A DNA stretch of 64,000 bases from Pseudomonadota bacterium (GTDB lineage: Bacteria; Pseudomonadota; Alphaproteobacteria; Rhizobiales; Xanthobacteraceae). The notes below the pieces were generated by a model, which did not search any database, was not told where the DNA came from, and saw nothing but the letters and a program-made list of their open reading frames with translations. Made by a program: the position numbers and the translations under genes. Below, one piece after another: positions 55,847 to 64,000 of this stretch; position 1 is the stretch's first letter, and the number at the start of each line of letters is the position of its first letter. Where the stretch lies: positions 1 to 64,000 of the forward strand of contig JAFECJ010000004.1 of NCBI GenBank assembly GCA_018242205.1. The letters are read 5' to 3'.

Positions 55847-55928
55847 AGTTGCCTCCAGGGTCTGAATTCGGGGACCGGGGCCGGAGTGGCCCGGTTCGTG
55901 AGCCGAGATTTAGGGCTTCTTCCGAAAT

Positions 55929-55962
55929 GCAACAATCAGTGTTATAAGAACAATACTGTTGC
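55929..55962. promoter_or_regulatory. Dyad between DoxX and LysR genes
   Basis: gcaaca (55929-55934) and tgttgc (55957-55962) are inverted around an AT-rich centre that itself contains related caat...att words. It ends 16 nt before the LysR ATG, a typical place for an autoregulatory LysR-type site. Confidence 0.55.
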
Positions 55963-55978
55963 GTAATACGGGACAATC

Positions 55979-56908
55979 ATGGATCGGCTCGCCACCCTCG
56001 ATACCTTCGCCAAGGTCGCGGAAACACAGTCTTTTTCCGAGGCCGCCCGGCGGCTGCGGTCGTCCAAATCGGCCGTCAGCCGCCATGTCGCGGCGCTGGA
56101 GGCCGAACTCGGCGCCCGGCTGTTCCACCGCACCACGCGGTCGCTGACGCTGACGGAAGCCGGCCGCGGCTATTACGAGCGCGCCAGCCGCATCCTTGCC
56201 GACCTTGCCGACGCCGATGCCTCGGTCAGCCAGTTGCAGGCCGCGCCGCGCGGCCGGCTGCGCGTCAACGCGCCGATGAGCTTCGGCTTCCTGCATCTCG
56301 CCCCGGCGCTCGGCGACTTCCTTGCGCTTTATCCGGAAATCGAACTCGACGTCACGCTGACCGACCGTTTCGTCGATCTGATCGACGAGGGCGTCGACGT
56401 CGCGGTGCGCATCGGCAGCCTGACCGATTCAAGCCTGGTGGCGCGGCGGCTCGCCGTCATCCGCCGCGTGCTCTGTGCCAGTCCGGATTATCTCAAAGCG
56501 CGCGGCGTGCCGGCGACGCCCGACGCCCTCAAGGCGCACGACTGCCTGAGCAACACCAACATCACCGTTACGCGGGAATGGCGTTTCATCCATCCGGACG
56601 GCACGCCTTCTGCCGGCGCCGCTTGGCCGGTCGAGGTTAAGGGCCGCATGAGCGCCAATAATGGCGACATGCTGCGCGTCGCGGCGTTGCGCGGCCACGG
56701 CTTCGTGCATCTCCCGACCTTCATCGTCGGCGAGGATCTCAGGGCCGGGACGCTCGTCAGCGTACTGGACCCCTATATCGCGCAGGACCTGACTTTGAAT
56801 GCGGTCTATCCGACGGCGCGGCATCTGTCGCCCAAGGTGCGCGCCTTCGTCGACTTCCTCGCCGGACGCTTCGGCGGACCGAAGCCGTACTGGGACGCGT
56901 CGGCCTAA
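55979..56908 (+). CDS. LysR-family transcriptional regulator
   Basis: A 309-residue regulator. The N-terminal HTH is FAKVAETQSFSEAARRLRSSKSAVSRHVAALE (about residues 10-41), and the effector domain has a type-2 periplasmic-binding fold (RLRVNAPMSFGFLHLAPAL, EGVDVAVRIGSLTDSSLVAR). The sequence resembles the DsdC/CrgA-like subgroup. It is divergent from DoxX, its likely target. The effector is unknown. Confidence 0.92.
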   Translation: MDRLATLDTFAKVAETQSFSEAARRLRSSKSAVSRHVAALEAELGARLFHRTTRSLTLTEAGRGYYERASRILADLADADASVSQLQAAPRGRLRVNAPMSFGFLHLAPALGDFLALYPEIELDVTLTDRFVDLIDEGVDVAVRIGSLTDSSLVARRLAVIRRVLCASPDYLKARGVPATPDALKAHDCLSNTNITVTREWRFIHPDGTPSAGAAWPVEVKGRMSANNGDMLRVAALRGHGFVHLPTFIVGEDLRAGTLVSVLDPYIAQDLTLNAVYPTARHLSPKVRAFVDFLAGRFGGPKPYWDASA

Positions 56909-56910
56909 GC

Positions 56911-57744
56911 TTAAGGCTGCGGCCGTTTCAGCATGGGCTTGGCGAAGATACCGAGCGTGATGGCGCGCGCCACGTATTGCGCCAGGCAATTATAGCCGGC
57001 CTCGCTACGCTCGAATTCGTCGGTGACCGGCAGCGGCGCGCCGCTCTGCGCCTGTTCGATGATCTGCATCGCCTCGAAGAAGCGAATGACCATGACATTT
57101 TCCGAGGCCGCGACCTCGCGCAAGGTGTCGCGGATTTTCTTGTAGTGATCGTCGCGAAGCATTTGCGGCGCGAACTGCAGGCCGACCAGAACGACATCGA
57201 TCTTGTGCGCCTTCAGCCAGACGATCTGCCGTGTGACGATCTCGGCGAAGTCCTGCGGGTCGACATAAGCCAGCGCGTCGTTGGTGCCGACCTGCCAGAG
57301 TACGAGATCGGGCGTTTCGAGTGCGACCTCGTTCTTCATGCGGACCACGGCGCCCGCCGCCAGTTCGCCGGAAACGCCGCGATTGATCATGACGACATCG
57401 ACACCCTTCAGGGCGCTTTCGAGAATATTCTCGATCAGGTCGGTATAGCCGCCGCGCCGCGTGGCGACGCGGCCGGGTGCGGCGCCCATGGCGAGTATGC
57501 GCAATGTCTTGCGCTGCGCCAGATCGGCGGCGAGGTTCGGCAGCGGCGATTCCGCGCCGATCGCCGCCGCGCCGCCTTCGCAGCTCTTCGACAGCGGTGA
57601 CGGCGGCGCGGCCGCGTTCTGCGCGCGCGCCGGCGTGGCGAATGCCCCAGCCACGAGTGCAGCGGCGATGAGCGCGCTTATGCCTGACGCGACGCCGCCG
57701 CCGCGGGGGCGGGGCGCCAGCGCTCTCTGATTTCGGCAAGCCAT
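56911..57744 (-). CDS. SGNH/GDSL-type hydrolase, exported
   Basis: Predicted exported esterase/acyl-hydrolase-like protein of 277 residues. No ATG is available after the upstream gene's stop codon; ATG 57744 (MACRNQRALAPRPRGGG) gives an Arg-rich n-region then a hydrophobic helix cut near ARA-QN, and overlaps the OpgC-like gene by 67 nt. SGNH blocks are ILAMGAAPG (block I, with Gly-Ala instead of the usual Gly-Asp-Ser), MINRGVSGE and LVLWQVGTND. The changed block I leaves catalytic competence open. It is probably coupled to the OpgC-like gene. Confidence 0.75.
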   Translation of the reverse strand: MACRNQRALAPRPRGGGVASGISALIAAALVAGAFATPARAQNAAAPPSPLSKSCEGGAAAIGAESPLPNLAADLAQRKTLRILAMGAAPGRVATRRGGYTDLIENILESALKGVDVVMINRGVSGELAAGAVVRMKNEVALETPDLVLWQVGTNDALAYVDPQDFAEIVTRQIVWLKAHKIDVVLVGLQFAPQMLRDDHYKKIRDTLREVAASENVMVIRFFEAMQIIEQAQSGAPLPVTDEFERSEAGYNCLAQYVARAITLGIFAKPMLKRPQP

Positions 57745-58820
57745 GCGGTGAATGCCATGATGATGATACCAAGGATGACCACGGCCGTGTCGATGGTGAC
57801 AGAGCCCCGGTAGTAGAAGCGAAAGATCTGGCCCATGAGGCTGAGCAGCGAGCCGACGCAGAACACGTACAGCGAATTGCGCCCGAGCATGGCCAGCATG
57901 CCGATCAGACGTCCGATCGCCGCGCCGATATAAGGCAGGTCGGCTGCCTTGCGGATAGTGGGAAAGGCCAGCGAGAACACGGCCACCAGCGACAAGAACT
58001 GGATCAGCCGGATCGGCGTCACATAGGTCTTGTCGGCGATGAAGAACAGCTTCGGCTCCGGCATGTTGGTCGGATCGGGCCACCAGTCGAACACCGCAAC
58101 CAGCACGCCGAGGATGACGATGGGCACTGCAACGATACGTAGCGTGCGGATGTGGCGACGCGCGAGAGCTCCAATGCCGTCGTCAGGCCGGGCCATCGTG
58201 AATCCCAACACCAGGAGAACCTGCCAGGCGAGCGGATTGAAGAACCAGGTGCCGGCCACCGGCCAGGTCGGCAGCGTCAGCCGGAACGCCAGCACCACGA
58301 CGTAGAGCGCGAGCGACACCGGCAGGGTCCAGGCCGGTGCGGTGCGGTCGATGAGGGCGAAGAACGGCGCCATCAGCATCAAGACGACATAGAGCGGCAG
58401 GATGTCGAAATAGCCGAGCTGATGCGTCAGCACCGCGAGCCCGATATGGGTCGGCACCGGGTCGTCGAAAATGGCGGCGGCGTTGTGCCACTGCAGCAGC
58501 AGCGGATTGGCGAGTTCGATCGCGGTGAAGGCGAGCACGGCGATGGCCAGCATGGTGATCAGCACCTGTGCGGCATAGAGTTCGAGTGCGCGGGCGAACA
58601 GCCGCATCATGATATCGCGTGTCGCCATGTGCTGCCGGCCGCTGTCCGCCATCAGGCGGATCGACCAGCCGGCGAGGAACACGAACAGGTCGGCGGCATC
58701 GGCGATGGAGAAATTGATCAGTGTGTAGCGGGAGTAGAGCAGGCCCGGAATGTGGTCGATGAAGATGGTGATCAGCGCGAAGCCGCGCCAGAAATCGACG
58801 GCGTTCGGCGCCCTTGGCAT
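57678..58820 (-). CDS. OpgC-like membrane acyltransferase
   Basis: A polytopic inner-membrane protein with about ten helices and 380 residues from ATG 58820 (MPRAPNAVDFWRGFALITIF), which has AGGTAG upstream; ATG 58889 is an alternative adding 23 residues. AVDFWRGFALITIFIDHIPG is the OpgC/acyltransferase-3-like signature with the first-helix Arg and His. OpgC succinylates osmoregulated periplasmic glucans. The overlapping SGNH hydrolase gene downstream suggests the two act together on a surface or periplasmic glycan. Confidence 0.88.
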   Translation of the reverse strand: MPRAPNAVDFWRGFALITIFIDHIPGLLYSRYTLINFSIADAADLFVFLAGWSIRLMADSGRQHMATRDIMMRLFARALELYAAQVLITMLAIAVLAFTAIELANPLLLQWHNAAAIFDDPVPTHIGLAVLTHQLGYFDILPLYVVLMLMAPFFALIDRTAPAWTLPVSLALYVVVLAFRLTLPTWPVAGTWFFNPLAWQVLLVLGFTMARPDDGIGALARRHIRTLRIVAVPIVILGVLVAVFDWWPDPTNMPEPKLFFIADKTYVTPIRLIQFLSLVAVFSLAFPTIRKAADLPYIGAAIGRLIGMLAMLGRNSLYVFCVGSLLSLMGQIFRFYYRGSVTIDTAVVILGIIIMAFTAWLAEIRERWRPAPAAAASRQA

Positions 58821-59024
58821 GGCTACCTGCGAACCGCCGCGCGCGTTCGGCGCGGCCACGTAAGTGTGATAGTGGCTGTCACGCGGCATTCTCCCGACGT
58901 GGGAGCGTAGTGAAGTTCGGGCGGGCTGCCAAGGCGCGGCGCCGGCAACAGGCTGTGGCCGCCGGCTGGATGGGGTGGCGTGCCGTCGTCGGGCACGGCG
59001 TGCCACGATTGACGAGGGGCGAAT

Positions 59025-59981
59025 ATGAAAATCACACTCGATCTGTCCAAGCTGGTCGAAGACGGCAAGCTGACGGCCGAGGAGGCCGCGCGGCTCAAGG
59101 AACTGGCCTCGCACGAAACCGGCTCGCTCGCGGTCAACATTCTCATTGGCTTCGGCGTCATTTCCATCGCCGCCGGCGCGGTGGCACTGCTGCCGTCGGC
59201 GCCGACCGTGATCGCTGTCGGTCTCGTCGTGTTCGCGCTCGGCCTGGCGGTGGTGCTTAACAAGGTGGCGCAGTGGGCGGTGTTCGGCCAGATCTGTCTC
59301 GTCACCGGCGCGCTGATGTTTGCCGGCGGCGTCATCGGCCAGGCGGAAGGTTCGGTGGCGTCGATGCTGATCGTCACCGCGGCGCTGGCGCTGGCGTCGA
59401 TTGCTGCGCGATCGAGTCTGCTCGCAGCGCTCGCCGTCATGGCGCTGTCGGCGACGCTCGGCGCGCGCACCGGCTATGAGCACGCGACCTATTCGCTGGC
59501 CATCTTCGAGCCGACGCTGACCGTCGTTCTCTTCGCCGCGCTGGCGCTGGTCGCCTATTGGGGCTCGCTGCGGCTCAAGGCGGATTACGAGCGGCTCGCC
59601 ATCATGGTGGCGCGCACCTCGATCCTGCTCGTCAATTTTGGCTTCTGGGTCGGCTCGCTGTGGGGCGATCCGTTGTTCCTGCTGCGCGGCTTCAAGGAGC
59701 ACAACACGGTCGAGATGATGCGCAGCATCGTCATTCCGCCTTATGTCTTCAGCATCGGCTGGGCCATAGTGCTGATCGGCGCTGCGATCTGGGCGGTGAC
59801 GGTCAACCGGCGCTGGCTCGTCAACATCGCCGCCGCCTTCGGCGCCATCTACTTCTATACGCAGTGGTTCGAGCGCCTTGGCGCGACGCCTTTGTCTGTG
59901 CTGCTCGGCGGCGTGCTGATGCTGGCCATCGCCTTCTTCCTGTGGTTGTTCAACAAGAAGATGGCGGCGGCGAAAGCGTAG
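59025..59981 (+). CDS. DUF2157-like polytopic membrane protein
   Basis: The product has 318 residues: a soluble N-terminal helix pair (LVEDGKLTAEEAARLKELA) followed by about nine to ten hydrophobic helices. The short N-terminal domain ahead of a membrane domain with GFGVISIAAGAVALLP resembles DUF2157. Function unknown. The start is ATG behind GAGGGGC. Convergent with dps, with a perfect 12-bp hairpin between. Confidence 0.75.
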   Translation: MKITLDLSKLVEDGKLTAEEAARLKELASHETGSLAVNILIGFGVISIAAGAVALLPSAPTVIAVGLVVFALGLAVVLNKVAQWAVFGQICLVTGALMFAGGVIGQAEGSVASMLIVTAALALASIAARSSLLAALAVMALSATLGARTGYEHATYSLAIFEPTLTVVLFAALALVAYWGSLRLKADYERLAIMVARTSILLVNFGFWVGSLWGDPLFLLRGFKEHNTVEMMRSIVIPPYVFSIGWAIVLIGAAIWAVTVNRRWLVNIAAAFGAIYFYTQWFERLGATPLSVLLGGVLMLAIAFFLWLFNKKMAAAKA

Positions 59982-59988
59982 GTTTTCA

Positions 59989-60014
59989 CCTCTCCCCGCC
60001 GGGGCGGGGAGAGG
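59989..60014. repeat. Perfect 12-2-12 palindrome between convergent genes
   Basis: cctctccccgcc and ggcggggagagg around gg. This is the core of the dispersed repeat family also present at 33051, 40440 and 62315. It lies between two converging genes and can act as a transcript end for both. Confidence 0.8.
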
Positions 60015-60023
60015 GAAGCAGGT

Positions 60024-60539
60024 TCAATGCCCGTCGGGCGAACCCTTGCGGCCGATCTCGTAGAGGAACCAGACGCGCTTTTCGGCGGCGTCGATGTAGT
60101 TCTCCAGCAAGCTAGCGGTGGCGACGTCGTTATGCTCGTCGCACAGGTCGTGCGCCTCGCGCATCGCCGTGACCACGCGCTGGGTGTCGTCGCGCAGTTC
60201 GGCGATCATGTCTTCCGGCGACACGTAGGCGGCGTCGTTGTCGGCGATGCGGCTCTTCTTCGCGATGTCGCCGATCGAGCGGATGGTGTTGCCGCCGATC
60301 TTGCGCACGCGCTCGGCGAGCTCATCGGTGGTGGCGAAGATTTCGGCTGCCTGCTCGTCGAGCAACAGATGATAGTCGCGGAAGTGCGGGCCGCTGACGT
60401 GCCAGTGGAAATTCTTGGTCTTCACATAGAGCGCGAAACTGTCGGCGAGCAGAGCATTGAGGGCGCCGGCAATGTCCTTGCGGGCGTTGTCACCAAGATC
60501 GCTCGGGGTTCTCAGGCGCGGGGTGGTCGGAGGAGCCAT
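60024..60539 (-). CDS. dps: Dps-family DNA-protecting ferritin
   Basis: A mini-ferritin that stores iron with peroxide as oxidant and can shield DNA; it assembles as a dodecamer. It has 171 residues. The ferroxidase signature is NFHWHVSGPHFRDYHLLLDEQ (about 43-63), with H45, H47, D61 and nearby E66 as likely ligands. No long Lys-rich N-terminal DNA-binding tail is present (MAPPTTPRLRTPSDLG). It is monocistronic by context. No OxyR or Irr site was identified. Confidence 0.95.
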   Translation of the reverse strand: MAPPTTPRLRTPSDLGDNARKDIAGALNALLADSFALYVKTKNFHWHVSGPHFRDYHLLLDEQAAEIFATTDELAERVRKIGGNTIRSIGDIAKKSRIADNDAAYVSPEDMIAELRDDTQRVVTAMREAHDLCDEHNDVATASLLENYIDAAEKRVWFLYEIGRKGSPDGH

Positions 60540-60639
60540 GGCGTCGATCCTTATCGATTTGGGGCAGGAACCACGGCGATAATGGTCGGGAACCGGGAAA
60601 GTTCCATTCCGACGGTTGGACGGGAGAATTACACGCCGC

Positions 60640-62268
60640 CTAGCTGCGTAATTCCGCCGCCGACGCCGCGACCCTTGTCATCAGCTTGGCCCAGTCGCCA
60701 CTGGCGTCCTGCCGAAACACGCGCATGGCTTCGTACCACGGCGTGTCGTCGCGCGAGGTCATCCAGCGCCAGTCCGAAATCACCGGCAACACCGTAAACA
60801 CCGGCACCGCCAGCGCGCCGGCGAGATGTACGATCGAGGTGTCGCAGCCGATCACCAGATCGAGGTTCTTAATGATCGCCGCGGTGTCGAGAAACAGCGG
60901 CGCCTTGGCGTCATTGTCGGCGTCGACCTGGCGGATCTGGTCGCGGAACGCGACGCCGCGGATCTCACCGAGCGGCGCGCCTTTCTGCAGCGCGATCAAT
61001 TCGACGCCGGGAATGTCGGCGATCGCCTTGAAGGCGGCGAGCGGGATATCGCGGCGCGACGTCATGGTGCGGTCGGCGTGGCCCGGCGCCCAGTTGATGC
61101 CGATGCGCAAACCTTTCTTCGGCCCCAGCGTCTCGCGCCACTGCGCGACCCGCGCCGGCTCGGCGGAAAGATAAGGCGTCTCGCCCGGCATGGTGTCCGG
61201 CGTGATCTTCATCAGGCCCGGCACGCTCATCAGCGGCGCCCAGCGGATCGGCTTATCGCCGGTGCGCAGTTCGTCCTCGCTGGTCGCGATGCTGACGCCC
61301 TTCAAGGTCGACAGCAGCGCCTTGAGGCCCGGCCGCACCAAGAGCGTCACGTCATGGCCTTGGGCAGCCAGCCACGGCGCCAGCCGCGCGAACTGGATGG
61401 CGTCGCCGAGGCCTTGTTCCGTGATCAGCACGATGCGCTCGCCGTCGCGCTTCTCGCCGTGCCAGCGCGGATCGGGTAGGGCCTGGTAGGTCGGCTTCGC
61501 CAACTGGCCGCGATGGTCGTAATCGGCAAAGCCGCCCGCCCAGTCGCCAATCATCATCTTGATCTGGCCGCGCGCGGCATAGGCCTCGTGCATGCGCGCC
61601 GCGTATTTGAGCGCCTTGTCGTAGGAGGCGATGGCCTCGGCGAAGCGGCGGCTCTCGGCGGCGCCTTCGGCGAGTTCGATGAGGCCGAGATCCTTCAGCA
61701 CCTGGCCGCGGTTCATGTAGATGCTCGGCTCGCCCGGCGCGCAGACGATGGCCTTGTCGTAGTCCTTGAGCGCGTCGGCCGGACGGCCGAGCGCCTCGTA
61801 GAGCGCGCCGCGGTTGATGAGGTCGGCGGCCGAGGCCGGGTCGAGCGCGAGCGCGCGGTCGAAGCTCTTCAGAGCCTCCATCGGCAGCCCGGCATCGACC
61901 AGGATATTGGCGCGGTTGCCGTGGGCGGCGGCGAGGTTGGGGTCGAGCGCGATGGCCTGGTCGATCGCCTTGATGGCCTCGAGCGGCTCGCCCATGCGGT
62001 CCAGCGCCTGGCCGAGCGCGTTGTACATCTTGGCGGTGGCCGGGCCGAACTTGATGGCGCGGCGCAGGACGTCGACGCCTTCCTTGAACTGGCCCTCGGC
62101 GCAGGCGATCACGGCGCAGTAATACAGCGTCTCGGCGTGCTCGGGATTGATCCGCAGCACCTCCATATACCGCTCCATCGCCGGGCGGAATTCGCCCTGG
62201 CGGTGGTGAAACAGGCCCTGTTGCAGGATCTGGGCGATGGTCTGCGGGGAGGTCTTCGGCTCGGTCAT
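60640..62268 (-). CDS. TPR protein with C-terminal GT9-like glycosyltransferase domain
   Basis: Cytoplasmic protein of 542 residues from ATG 62268 (MTEPKTSPQTIAQIL); in-frame codons further upstream translate a palindromic repeat and are rejected. Residues about 10-300 form seven or so TPR units (LGQALDRMGEPLEAIKAIDQAIALDP). The rest has ADP-heptosyltransferase-like fold marks (RIVLITEQGLGDAIQFARLAPWLAAQG; IGCDTSIVHLAGALAVPVF). Similar fusions occur near flagellar or polysaccharide genes; donor and acceptor are unknown here. Confidence 0.88.
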   Translation of the reverse strand: MTEPKTSPQTIAQILQQGLFHHRQGEFRPAMERYMEVLRINPEHAETLYYCAVIACAEGQFKEGVDVLRRAIKFGPATAKMYNALGQALDRMGEPLEAIKAIDQAIALDPNLAAAHGNRANILVDAGLPMEALKSFDRALALDPASAADLINRGALYEALGRPADALKDYDKAIVCAPGEPSIYMNRGQVLKDLGLIELAEGAAESRRFAEAIASYDKALKYAARMHEAYAARGQIKMMIGDWAGGFADYDHRGQLAKPTYQALPDPRWHGEKRDGERIVLITEQGLGDAIQFARLAPWLAAQGHDVTLLVRPGLKALLSTLKGVSIATSEDELRTGDKPIRWAPLMSVPGLMKITPDTMPGETPYLSAEPARVAQWRETLGPKKGLRIGINWAPGHADRTMTSRRDIPLAAFKAIADIPGVELIALQKGAPLGEIRGVAFRDQIRQVDADNDAKAPLFLDTAAIIKNLDLVIGCDTSIVHLAGALAVPVFTVLPVISDWRWMTSRDDTPWYEAMRVFRQDASGDWAKLMTRVAASAAELRS

Positions 62269-62314
62269 GGGCGCGCTTCTAGGGGGGATTGGCGGGGATG
62301 TGAAGGCTTCCTTT

Positions 62315-62530
62315 CTTCCCCTCTCCCCATAGGCGAACGAACGCTCGCCGTCCGGCGAGCTATGTGGGAGAGGGTGCCTGAGTGCAGCGAAGCCGCGCGA
62401 AGGCGGGTGAGGGGGCGGATTTAGACGCTGCGTTGACCCCTCACCCGGCTCAGCCCTTCGGGCTTCGCCACCCTCTCCCACATAAGGGCGTTCACGCCCG
62501 TCTTCGACGGGCTATGGGGAGAGGGAAAGA
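62315..62530. repeat. Two head-to-head copies of the dispersed palindromic element
   Basis: The outer ends ttcccctctccccatag and ctatggggagagggaa are inverted, as are the inner gggtgaggggg and ccctcacccgg and gtgggagaggg and ccctctcccac. Together they form an imperfect inverted repeat over about 215 bp. It fills the divergent gap between the TPR-glycosyltransferase and the carboxylase gene (62269-62609). No other signal was recognised there. Confidence 0.8.
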
Positions 62531-62609
62531 AGAGCCCTTTTGCAGCGCACCCAAGGCTGTGACATTCTGCGGCCGAGACAAGAACCGGGCAGGGGCCGAG
62601 ACGACCACC

Positions 62610-64000
62610 ATGAAAGACATCCTCGACAAACTCGACGAGCGGCGCGCCGAGGCCCGCCTGGGCGGCGGCGACAAGCGCATCGAGGCGCAGCACAAGCGCG
62701 GCAAGCTGACCGCCCGCGAGCGCATCGAACTCCTGCTCGACAAGGGCTCGTTCGAGGAAATCGATATGTTCGTCGAGCACCGCTCGGCCGACTTCGGCAT
62801 GGAGAAGACCAAGATCCCCGGCGACGGCGTGGTCACCGGCTGGGGCACCATCAACGGCCGCACCGTCTACCTGTTCTCTAAGGACTTCACCGTGTTCGGA
62901 GGAAGCCTCAGCGAGGCGCATGCGCAGAAGATCATGAAGGTGCAGGACATGGCGATGAAGGCGCGCTGCCCGATCATCGGCGTGTTCGACGCCGGCGGCG
63001 CGCGCATCCAGGAGGGCGTCGCCGCGCTCGGCGGCTATGGCGAGGTGTTCAAGCGCAACGTCATGGCCTCCGGCGTCATCCCGCAGATCTCGGTGATCAT
63101 GGGCCCGTGCGCCGGCGGCGACGTCTATTCGCCGGCCATGACCGACTTCATCTTCATGGTGCGCGACACCTCCTACATGTTCGTCACCGGGCCTGACGTC
63201 GTAAAGACCGTGACCAACGAGGTCGTCACCGCCGAAGAACTCGGCGGCGCCAGCGTGCACACCGCCAAGTCCGGCGTCGCCGACGGTTCGTTCGAGAACG
63301 ACGTGGACTGCCTTCTTCAAATGCGCCGGCTGATGGATTTCCTGCCGTCGAACTTCGAGGCCGGCCCGCCGGCCTGGCCGACCTTCGACGACATCGAGAG
63401 CATCGATGAATCGCTCGACACCTTGGTGCCGGACAATCCGAACAAGCCCTATGACATCAAGGAGCTCATTACGAAGGTTGTCGATGAGGGCGACTTCTTC
63501 GAACTGTCGGCGGCCTATGCCAAGAACATCGTCATCGGCTTCGGCCGCGTGGCGGGCTCGACGGTCGGCTTCGTCGCCAACCAGCCGATGGTGCTGGCCG
63601 GCGTGCTCGACAGTGACGCCTCACGCAAGGCGGCGCGCTTCGTGCGCTTCTGTGATGCCTTCAACATCCCGATCGTCACCTTCGTCGATGTGCCCGGCTT
63701 CCTGCCCGGCACCGACCAGGAATATGGCGGCCTGATCAAGCACGGCGCCAAATTGTTGTTCGCCTACTCGCAGTGCACCGTGCCGCTGGTCACCGTCATC
63801 ACGCGCAAGGCCTTCGGCGGCGCCTATGACGTGATGGCGTCGAAGCATGTCGGCGGCGATTTGAACTATGCCTGGCCGACGGCGCAGATCGCGGTGATGG
63901 GCGCCAAGGGCGCGGTCGAGATCATCTTCCGCGGCGGCACGCCCGAGCAGATCGCGGCGCAGACCAAACAATACGAAGACCGCTTCCTGTCACCCTTCGT
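62610..64000 (+). CDS. pccB: Propionyl-CoA carboxylase beta subunit (3' end outside window)
   Basis: Carboxyltransferase subunit of a biotin-dependent acyl-CoA carboxylase, converting propionyl-CoA to methylmalonyl-CoA. The frame is open from ATG 62610 ([20 protein letters not shown]) to the window end, ~464 of about 510 codons. Marks are [57 protein letters not shown] and [16 protein letters not shown]. The last two contribute oxyanion and biotin/CoA contacts. The closest family is PccB; a related acyl-CoA specificity is possible. Confidence 0.95.
   Translation, partial: MKDILDKLDERRAEARLGGGDKRIEAQHKRGKLTARERIELLLDKGSFEEIDMFVEHRSADFGMEKTKIPGDGVVTGWGTINGRTVYLFSKDFTVFGGSLSEAHAQKIMKVQDMAMKARCPIIGVFDAGGARIQEGVAALGGYGEVFKRNVMASGVIPQISVIMGPCAGGDVYSPAMTDFIFMVRDTSYMFVTGPDVVKTVTNEVVTAEELGGASVHTAKSGVADGSFENDVDCLLQMRRLMDFLPSNFEAGPPAWPTFDDIESIDESLDTLVPDNPNKPYDIKELITKVVDEGDFFELSAAYAKNIVIGFGRVAGSTVGFVANQPMVLAGVLDSDASRKAARFVRFCDAFNIPIVTFVDVPGFLPGTDQEYGGLIKHGAKLLFAYSQCTVPLVTVITRKAFGGAYDVMASKHVGGDLNYAWPTAQIAVMGAKGAVEIIFRGGTPEQIAAQTKQYEDRFLSPF

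Overview
The window is a GC-rich chromosomal segment from an alphaproteobacterium, most likely a member of the Hyphomicrobiales (Bradyrhizobium / Xanthobacteraceae side). The basis is the gene order and protein lengths of the ribosomal block, the absence of rpmJ between secY and rpsM, an ATP12-type F1 assembly factor, a DUF2336 protein, and dispersed palindromic repeats of the kind common in Bradyrhizobiaceae genomes. No species call can be made from sequence alone.

Region 1 (1-31360) is the core transcription/translation block: rplJ (5' cut)-rplL-[564-nt repeat-bearing spacer]-rpoB-rpoC, a terminator, a small secreted protein and a GH13 glucosidase, then rpsL-rpsG-fusA-tuf, the S10 cluster (rpsJ to rpsQ), the spc cluster (rplN to secY-adk) and the alpha cluster (rpsM-rpsK-rpoA, terminator, rplQ). 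Many junctions overlap by 1-8 nt, which suggests translational coupling. L3, L5, L15, L17 and L29 carry Lys/Ala/Glu-rich tails.

Region 2 (31360-41615) holds an ankyrin-repeat exported protein whose signal peptide contains the rplQ terminator, a diheme cytochrome c behind a CRP-like palindrome, a divergent MmyB-type regulator/SDR pair, a quinone-oxidoreductase-like MDR, and the run degQ-like protease, rarA, a small exported protein, arylamine N-acetyltransferase and an RluC/D-type pseudouridine synthase. The synthase has a genomic palindromic repeat translated in frame within its N-terminal tail.

Region 3 (41670-52391) looks like accessory material between the rluC-type gene and the HAD-atp12 pair. 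It contains a Pro-rich secreted protein, a formate/nitrite-family transporter, an ArsR regulator with three tandem SRPBCC proteins behind a compact, possibly leaderless promoter, a GGDEF diguanylate cyclase, an aldo/keto reductase, and a korC-korA-korB operon. That operon resembles the NADP-linked 2-oxoglutarate oxidoreductase that supplies low-potential ferredoxin for anaerobic aromatic ring reduction.

Region 4 (52392-64000) contains a HAD phosphatase, atp12, a DUF2336 gene behind a perfect CtrA-type TTAA-N7-TTAA motif, a divergent DoxX/LysR pair, OpgC-like and SGNH-hydrolase genes, a DUF2157-like membrane protein, Dps, a TPR-glycosyltransferase, and the first ~464 codons of a propionyl-CoA carboxylase beta subunit that runs off the window. 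Palindromic repeats of the 'cctctcccc...ggggagagg' family occur at four sites and other repeat types at three more.
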